Source: Thermomicrobiales bacterium
Lineage (GTDB): Bacteria > Chloroflexota > Chloroflexia > Thermomicrobiales > UBA6265
Assembly: GCA_041390825.1 (NCBI GenBank)
Contig: JAWKPF010000051.1
Location: 1 to 19,471 of the forward strand
Reading direction: 5' to 3'
DNA: 19,471 bases
Every line of letters starts with the position of its first letter. Position 1 is the first letter of the stretch. A model generated the notes under the pieces. It worked only from the letters and a program-made list of their open reading frames with translations, made no database searches and was not told the DNA's origin. Of the stretch, positions 15,345 through 19,471 are shown one piece after another. Both the position numbers and the translations under genes were made by a program.

Positions 15345-16268
15345 CTAACGAGCTTCTGTCGGCGTTCCACTCCCAGGCGACGCGCCGCTCTTCCGGCGCA
15401 CGACTCGGCGCTTCTTGGCCGGAACCGCCGCCAATGTGGATGCATTGGATGTTTGCGGAGCGCCAATTGGCAACGCTGCCTCGCTTTCGGCAGCTTCCTG
15501 TACCAGGCGCAAGAACTCCTGGGTCCGCTCTTCCCGCGGGGCGCCGAAAATGGCCTGGGGCGTACCTTCTTCCACGATGACCCCGTGATCCATGAAGACA
15601 ACCCGATCGGCCACCTGCCGCGCAAATCCCATCTCGTGCGTCACGACTGCCATCGTCATACCCTGCTCGGCGAGCTGGCGCATGATCTCCAGCACTTCTC
15701 CAACCAGTTCGGGATCGAGCGCGCTCGTCGCCTCGTCGAAGAGCATGACCTCCGGGTCCATCGCCAACGCGCGCGCGATTGCCACACGTTGTTGCTGCCC
15801 ACCGGAAAGCTCTCCGGGATACTGATCGGCTTTCTCCGCCAAGCCGACTTGCGCCAGCAATCGCCGCGCGATCTGCTCGGCGTCGGTCTTTTTCATCTTT
15901 TTCACCTGCACCGGAGCTTCCATGATGTTCTGCAATGCGGTGTAGTGGGGAAAGAGATTGAACTGCTGGAAGACCATTCCGATCTTCTGCCGGGTCGCCG
16001 TGATCTGCCGCATGGGGTAGTTCTTGATCCTGCCATCGACCACGTCGCGATAGACGTTCTGACCGTCCAGCAGAATGCGCCCTTGTTCCGGCTGCTCCAG
16101 ATAGTTGATGCATCGCAGCAAGGTCGATTTGCCACTCCCCGACGGACCGATGATGCAAACCACCTCGCCGCGATCGATCGACAGCGAGACCCCGCGAAGC
16201 ACATGGGTCTCGCCGAAACTCTTGTGAATTCCATCGAGCTGGATCATCGGCATGCGACGGTCGCTCAT
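15345..16268 (-). CDS. Polar amino-acid ABC transporter ATPase (GlnQ/HisP/EhuA type) with basic C-terminal tail
   Basis: This 307-residue ATPase has Walker A 'GPSGSGKST' (41-49), Q-loop Q101, signature 'LSGGQ' (154-158), Walker B 'MLFDEA' (175-180) and switch His211. The insertion 'NVYRDVVDGRIKNYPMRQ' before the Q-loop is characteristic of HisP- and EhuA-like ATPases. The start ATG at 16268 overlaps the permease stop (ATGA), so translation is coupled. The catalytic core ends near 255. The last 50 residues are an extra Ala/Ser-rich tail with a basic patch ('KKRRVVRRK', 285-293), beyond the usual length of about 245-260; its role is unknown and a disordered membrane- or nucleic-acid-binding tail is only a guess. 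Confidence 0.92.
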   Translation of the reverse strand: MSDRRMPMIQLDGIHKSFGETHVLRGVSLSIDRGEVVCIIGPSGSGKSTLLRCINYLEQPEQGRILLDGQNVYRDVVDGRIKNYPMRQITATRQKIGMVFQQFNLFPHYTALQNIMEAPVQVKKMKKTDAEQIARRLLAQVGLAEKADQYPGELSGGQQQRVAIARALAMDPEVMLFDEATSALDPELVGEVLEIMRQLAEQGMTMAVVTHEMGFARQVADRVVFMDHGVIVEEGTPQAIFGAPREERTQEFLRLVQEAAESEAALPIGAPQTSNASTLAAVPAKKRRVVRRKSGASPGSGTPTEAR

Positions 16269-16972
16269 GTGAGTTGCACCGAAGGAGCGCCGCCAACTGG
16301 CCGCCGTCGGTAGCCGCTTCGCGTTCGCCGCTCGAGATACCGGACGAAGAGCAATGCCGGGTAGCCAACCAGGAAGTACATGAAGAGCACCATCGAGTAG
16401 ATGGTGAAGTAGTCATAGGTGCGAGTAATGATGATTTGCCCGCTGAACAACAACTCTTGCAGCGTCAATGCCGATGCAAGCGACGTGTCCTTGAACAGCG
16501 CCACGAAGTAGTTGCCCAATGTCGGTATCACGATCCGGACCGCCTGCGGCAACACGATGCGTCGCATCGTCTGCGCCGGACTCATCCCCAGCGCCGCCGC
16601 GGCGTCAAGTTGACCTCGCGGAATCGCCTGGATGCCAGACCGGTAGACCTCGGAGAGATAGGCCGAATAGTTGAGACTCAATCCGATGATCGAGGCTACG
16701 AACGGCTCCAGCCGAATGCCAAATGCCGGCAGAACGAAAAAGAGATAGATCAGTTGCAACAACAGCGGGGTCGCCCGCATGAAATCGACGTATGCGCCGG
16801 TCACGATCCGGAGCGTTCGATGTTTCGACATGCGCGCCAGGGCAACGAAAATGCCCATGACCAGCGAGATCGCAATCACGATAAACGTCAGCTCGACGGT
16901 GAGCTTGAGCCCTTCGAGCAATGCAGGCCACGATTCCCGCGCAAGCTCCCAATCGAAAACCGGGCGTTCCAC
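16265..16972 (-). CDS. Polar amino-acid ABC transporter permease (HisM/GlnP/Ehu type)
   Basis: This 235-residue protein has about five membrane segments and the EAA loop that contacts the ATPase ('IQAIPRGQLDAAAALGMSPA'), plus 'YVDFMRATPLLLQLIYLFFV', typical of the His/Glu/Gln permease family. Only one permease gene is present, so a homodimer is likely. I chose the GTG at 16972 because GGAAAGG lies 8 nt upstream and it leads directly into 'ERPVFDWELARESWPAL'. Longer readings (GTG 17008, ATG 17029) would start within or just beyond the 15-bp hairpin at 17010-17050 and lack a ribosome-binding site. The stop overlaps the ATPase start by 4 nt. Confidence 0.88.
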   Translation of the reverse strand: MERPVFDWELARESWPALLEGLKLTVELTFIVIAISLVMGIFVALARMSKHRTLRIVTGAYVDFMRATPLLLQLIYLFFVLPAFGIRLEPFVASIIGLSLNYSAYLSEVYRSGIQAIPRGQLDAAAALGMSPAQTMRRIVLPQAVRIVIPTLGNYFVALFKDTSLASALTLQELLFSGQIIITRTYDYFTIYSMVLFMYFLVGYPALLFVRYLERRTRSGYRRRPVGGAPSVQLT

Positions 16973-17009
16973 GAACAATGCCTTTCCGGGAGAAACGCTC
17001 GAGAGCACC

Positions 17010-17050
17010 GCAGACCGCGGTCCCAGCATTGCGCCGGGACCGCGGTCTGC
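17010..17050 (-). terminator. Long hairpin between binding protein and permease (attenuator or mRNA stabiliser)
   Basis: GCAGACCGCGGTCCC (17010-17024) pairs perfectly with 17036-17050 around an 11-nt loop. It begins 8 bp after the stop of the binding-protein gene and ends some 38 bp before the preferred permease start. No T-run follows on the minus strand. In binding-protein operons such a hairpin commonly reduces downstream expression and protects the upstream message, raising the binding protein over the membrane parts. Confidence 0.7.
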
Positions 17051-17057
17051 TCAATGA

Positions 17058-17933
17058 CTAGGAGACGCCGGGCAGATAGACGTTGTCCACCGGCAAGCCA
17101 TACTCGGCGAGAATCTCGCCGATCATCCCGTTCGCCCGCATTTCCGCCAGCGCCCGTGAATAGGCGAAGTTCAGCGTGCAGTCATCCTGCCGCAGACCGT
17201 AGCGAGCGTAGCTGTAGCCATACTCGGTGACGAGAATCTCGGGAGTCTCGACATCGAGCGCCACCAGATTGCTGCTGTCATTCTCCAGGAGATAGGCCGC
17301 GAACTTGGTGTCGTCCTCGAGAATGACGTTGACGCGTCCCTGCTCACCGGCGGCGAACTCGGCGGTGTTGTCCTGGAACGTCACCGCATCCGCGCCGATA
17401 TAGGCAAGGTATTCCGCAGCAGCCGAACCTGCGACCGCGCCCACGGTGATGCCATCCCGGGTGAGATCGTCATAGGACTGAATGTTGTCCGGATTGCCAT
17501 CCTGGACGATGAGCGCCGGGCCATACCACCAGGCCGGGCCGGTGAAACCGATGACCTTCAGTCGGTCCGGGGTTTCATGGATGTTGTCCGCGATGATGTC
17601 GATCGTTTCGGACTCGAGCGCCGGGATCAGCGAACCCCAGGGCATGATCTCGTACGTCACATCCTCGATGCCGATCAGATCGAGCACCGCATTGTTGATG
17701 TCGATGTCGATCCCCGCGAACTCATCGTCAGGCGTGAGATACGTGTAGGGATAGTCTGGGCTCACGCCAAGCGTGATTCCGTTCTCGACTGCGTCCGCAT
17801 AGGACGTGTCGGTGCAGGCGAAATTGGGCAGATTTGGCGCCGGAATCTCTCCACCGGACTCGGGTGTCTGCGCCAGGGCAGTGGGACTGATGAGCAGAAA
17901 AGTGGCAATGAGAACCGCGATCAACTTTCGCAT
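17058..17933 (-). CDS. Polar amino-acid ABC transporter substrate-binding protein (Ehu-like)
   Basis: This 291-residue secreted protein has a signal peptide of about 21 residues, with cleavage near 'PTALA-QTP', and no lipobox Cys. It has the type-II binding fold of family-3 solute-binding proteins: 'TLGVSPDYPYTYLTPDDEFAG' opens the first lobe, 'IMPWGSLIPALESETIDIIA' and 'TPDRLKVIGFTGPAW' follow, and 'GITVGAVAGSAAAEYLA' starts the second. The 'GSLIPALES' and 'TPDRLK' blocks resemble EhuB (ectoine) proteins more than GlnH, but the ligand cannot be settled. The ATG at 17933 was chosen because AAGGAG lies 7 nt upstream; the ATG 18 nt earlier would include that ribosome-binding site. It is the first gene of the importer operon, followed by a hairpin, the permease and the ATPase. 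Confidence 0.88.
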   Translation of the reverse strand: MRKLIAVLIATFLLISPTALAQTPESGGEIPAPNLPNFACTDTSYADAVENGITLGVSPDYPYTYLTPDDEFAGIDIDINNAVLDLIGIEDVTYEIMPWGSLIPALESETIDIIADNIHETPDRLKVIGFTGPAWWYGPALIVQDGNPDNIQSYDDLTRDGITVGAVAGSAAAEYLAYIGADAVTFQDNTAEFAAGEQGRVNVILEDDTKFAAYLLENDSSNLVALDVETPEILVTEYGYSYARYGLRQDDCTLNFAYSRALAEMRANGMIGEILAEYGLPVDNVYLPGVS

Positions 17934-18297
17934 GAGATTGCTCCTTTGCACGCTGTTTCACGACGACTCAATGAATCCCCAGGCGCCACAGGCCCGGGAT
18001 GTCTGCCCGTAATCCTCCTTCTGATCGATCGCCCGTCAGGCGATTCCACAACGACGGCGGAAGTATCACACGCTGGCACCGTGCTTTTGTTACGAGTTCC
18101 GGTGGATATGATTGGTCATACGCCACCCCTTCGTCATTCCGAGGAACGAAGACTCTCCTCGCCGCAACGAGTGTCTAGTTCGAGACCGTTTCAAGAACCA
18201 GACCAGTTTCGAGTCATCATGACAGAGGTCGGCATAGACGCAACGGACGTCTTCTCACCGACTCGTCTCAGGCCTCCGGACTCAGGCCTCCGGACTC
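17934..18297. other. 364-bp gene-free region upstream of the amino-acid importer
   Basis: No convincing reading frame covers this stretch. On the minus strand it must hold the importer's promoter and leader. I see an AAGGAG ribosome-binding site, a small hairpin (ATCGCC 18027-18032 with GGCGAT 18038-18043), and a minus-strand TGTGATACT near 18066-18074 that could be an extended -10 but lacks a good -35. At 18132-18157 is a sequence starting CGTCATTCCGAGG, which resembles dispersed repeats in related genomes. The left end abuts the heptad array at 18267-18294. No riboswitch could be recognised. Confidence 0.5.
18267..18294. repeat. Two tandem 14-bp units built from 7-bp heptads, 3' of the enolase gene
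   Basis: CTCAGGCCTCCGGA occurs twice head to tail, 3 bp after the enolase stop codon in the direction of transcription. Read on the minus strand it is alternating heptads GAGTCCG and GAGGCCT. The GTCC core and the 7-bp period are shared with the array on the other side of the gene (19369-19420). Confidence 0.75.
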
Positions 18298-19350
18298 CTA
18301 ATAATCCGTCTCCTCGTAGAAACCCCAGCCGATCCCCGGCACGTCTGGCGGGGAGATGCAGCCGTCCCGCCCGATCCCCGGCTCGACCATGATCGGGTTG
18401 GTTTTGACAAGCGATTCGTACCAGGTGGTATTCGGGATCGCGCAAGCGATGGCCAGGTTCGCCATGCCGCCCCCGTGCACCTCGGCGCGCATGTTGAACG
18501 CCTGCGCCAGATGCGCGATGCGCATCGCGCCAGTGACACCGCCTTTGTAGTGCGTGCTGGTGCGCACCATTTCAGCGGCGTCGAAGGCGATGAAATCGGC
18601 AATGTTGAAATGCGCGCCGTCCGACGTCTCGCCCGAAAGCAAGGGAATATCGACCTTGTCCCGCAAGCGGCGATAGGCGTCGATATTGAACTCGCGCATC
18701 GGCTCCTCGTACCAGAAGAAACCGGCTTCCGCCAACGCCCGCCCGACATAGATGGCGTCGACCAGATCGAACCCGGCCGAACCGTCGTACATCAGCTCGA
18801 TATCAGGCCCGACATGCGCGCGCAGCGCTTGCCCCAACTTGGCGTCCTGTTTCGGATCGCCCCAGGCATGCAGTTTGATGGCGCGGAACCCATAGTCGAT
18901 GCACTGGTCGGCGATCTCGAGAAACTCTTCGATGGTGGAATAGGTCACCGTGCTTGCATAGACCGGGATGCGGTCGCGGAACCCTCCCAGCATCTTCCAG
19001 AGCGGCATATTGGCCACCTTGGCGCTGAGGTCCCAAAGGGCGATATCGACCAGGCCGAGACCATAGATGGGTGTCTCTTCCAGGCGGTCCATCTCCCAGA
19101 CCCGGTGCCAGAGATATTCCTTCATCAGCGGGTCGAACCCGATCAGGTCTGGCCCGATGCTGCGATCGATCATGTCCTTCACCATCGCGCCGTGCGAGGA
19201 ATAGGACACGCCGGTCACGCCCTCGTCGGTCTCGACCGTGATCTTGGCAACGTCCTGTTCTTTCCCGGACCCGCGCAGACCCTTCCGCCAGACGAACTGG
19301 TGCTTGACCGGCACGATCTCGGTCTCGACTGTGATCTTGGTGATCTTCAT
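18298..19350 (-). CDS. Enolase-superfamily enzyme, mandelate racemase/muconate lactonizing type
   Basis: This 350-residue enzyme is an (alpha/beta)7-barrel acid-sugar dehydratase or racemase. The capping domain holds 'MKITKITVETEIVPVKHQF' and the 'GLVDIALWDLSAKVANMPLW' helix. The barrel residues are a K-x-H pair (K159-H161, 'KLHAW'), the magnesium ligands D189 ('LMYDGS'), E215/E216 ('YEEP') and E241 ('SGETSDG'), and the candidate general base H292 ('EVHGGG'). The Asp that pairs with this His in mandelate racemase falls at S265 here ('RTSTHYKGGVTG'). Members act on sugar acids; with a sugar importer and a probable sugar permease next to it, dehydration of an aldonate-type acid is plausible, but the substrate is not readable. 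The ATG at 19350 has GGGGAG at close spacing. The length fits the family (about 350-400). Confidence 0.88.
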   Translation of the reverse strand: MKITKITVETEIVPVKHQFVWRKGLRGSGKEQDVAKITVETDEGVTGVSYSSHGAMVKDMIDRSIGPDLIGFDPLMKEYLWHRVWEMDRLEETPIYGLGLVDIALWDLSAKVANMPLWKMLGGFRDRIPVYASTVTYSTIEEFLEIADQCIDYGFRAIKLHAWGDPKQDAKLGQALRAHVGPDIELMYDGSAGFDLVDAIYVGRALAEAGFFWYEEPMREFNIDAYRRLRDKVDIPLLSGETSDGAHFNIADFIAFDAAEMVRTSTHYKGGVTGAMRIAHLAQAFNMRAEVHGGGMANLAIACAIPNTTWYESLVKTNPIMVEPGIGRDGCISPPDVPGIGWGFYEETDY

Positions 19351-19368
19351 GTGACTCCCCTCTTGTGT

Positions 19369-19420
19369 GGTCCAGAGTCCAGAGCATCTTCACTGGACCC
19401 TGGACACTGGACACTGGACC
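19369..19420. repeat. Inverted arrays of 7-bp GTCCA repeats in the enolase leader
   Basis: On the plus strand two GTCCAGA heptads (from 19370) are followed, after a 9-nt gap, by four TGGACNC heptads (19394-19420). GTCCAGAGTCCAG (19370-19382) can pair with 19393-19405 with a single mismatch, so transcripts from either strand could fold a 13-bp stem between the upstream gene's stop and the enolase ribosome-binding site. Confidence 0.75.
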
Positions 19421-19426
19421 TCCCAA

Positions 19427-19471
19427 CTACCCTCGAATCGATCCCGACAACAGCCCCGATGTCAACCGGCG
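19427..19471 (-). CDS. C-terminal fragment of a probable MalG-type carbohydrate ABC permease (partial)
   Basis: Fourteen codons run from the right edge to a TAG at 19427-19429 and read RRLTSGLLSGSIRG. MalG/UgpE-family sugar permeases typically end in this style (a 'GLxxGSxKG' tail after an Arg-rich turn), which I take as the signal. The fragment is short, so this is a tentative call. It ends 76 bp before the enolase start on the same strand, which would make the enolase the next gene of a sugar-uptake operon lying mostly to the right of the window. Confidence 0.4.
   Translation of the reverse strand, partial: RRLTSGLLSGSIRG

Noticed and set aside
18170..18195. GTTCGAGACC as a tRNA T-arm
   Set aside because: The flanking bases do not form the five-pair T-stem or a cloverleaf.
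18267..19420. CRISPR array
   Set aside because: The repeats are 7-14 bp with no spacers and no cas gene nearby.

Overview
This is a high-GC bacterial chromosomal window with dense, mostly minus-strand genes. It has short intergenic gaps, overlapping start and stop codons, occasional TTG/GTG starts and long spurious antisense ORFs. Three things suggest a Chloroflexota organism, probably of the Thermomicrobia/Thermomicrobiales type: the gene set (RhaS-type sugar importer, ABC importers with secreted binding proteins carrying Ser/Pro/Gly-rich linkers, an NHL-repeat protein, Yip1-like membrane proteins), the absence of lipobox cysteines, and the codon style. That placement is pattern recognition, not a search result. 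No rRNA, tRNA, CRISPR array, transposase or phage gene was seen.

Layout. At 1-1427 (+) lies the 3' part of a protein that joins a probable alpha/beta-hydrolase C-terminus to a six-blade NHL propeller. It converges, across a strong hairpin, with a minus-strand pair (1600-3496): an ECF-type sigma factor and a translationally coupled membrane protein with a cupin-like exterior, probably its anti-sigma factor. At 3683-5344 (-) is a thiamine-diphosphate 2-keto-acid decarboxylase of the indolepyruvate/pyruvate type. Divergent from it are two small plus-strand genes, a DUF1579-like protein and a YCII-family protein (5468-6292). Next, on the minus strand, are two tandem Yip1-like membrane proteins (6429-7680) and formate-tetrahydrofolate ligase (7773-9419).

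From 9578 to 14423 (-) is a complete sugar importer in the order ATPase, permease, permease, binding protein. Its binding protein resembles the rhamnose protein RhaS. The operon ends in a good Rho-independent terminator, and a 14-bp perfect palindrome at its head is a candidate operator. Divergent from it, at 14571-15332 (+), is a secreted thermonuclease with a C-terminal excalibur-like calcium-binding motif.

The right-hand part holds a polar amino-acid (HisP/Ehu-like) importer (15345-17933, -) in the order binding protein, 15-bp hairpin, permease, ATPase. Upstream is a 364-bp gene-free stretch and then an enolase-superfamily (mandelate racemase-like) gene at 18298-19350 (-). That gene is bracketed by arrays of 7-bp repeats. 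The last 45 bases appear to be the C-terminus of a MalG-type sugar ABC permease, which would make the enolase the last gene of a sugar-uptake operon.

Taken together the window encodes import (deoxy-sugar, amino acid, probably a second sugar), sugar-acid and keto-acid metabolism, one-carbon activation, extracellular DNA degradation and an envelope-sensing sigma module. Nothing here is clearly a new defence or mobile system. The more unusual points are the cupin-type sigma partner, the hydrolase-NHL fusion, the heptad arrays around the enolase gene, and the enolase's missing dyad aspartate.
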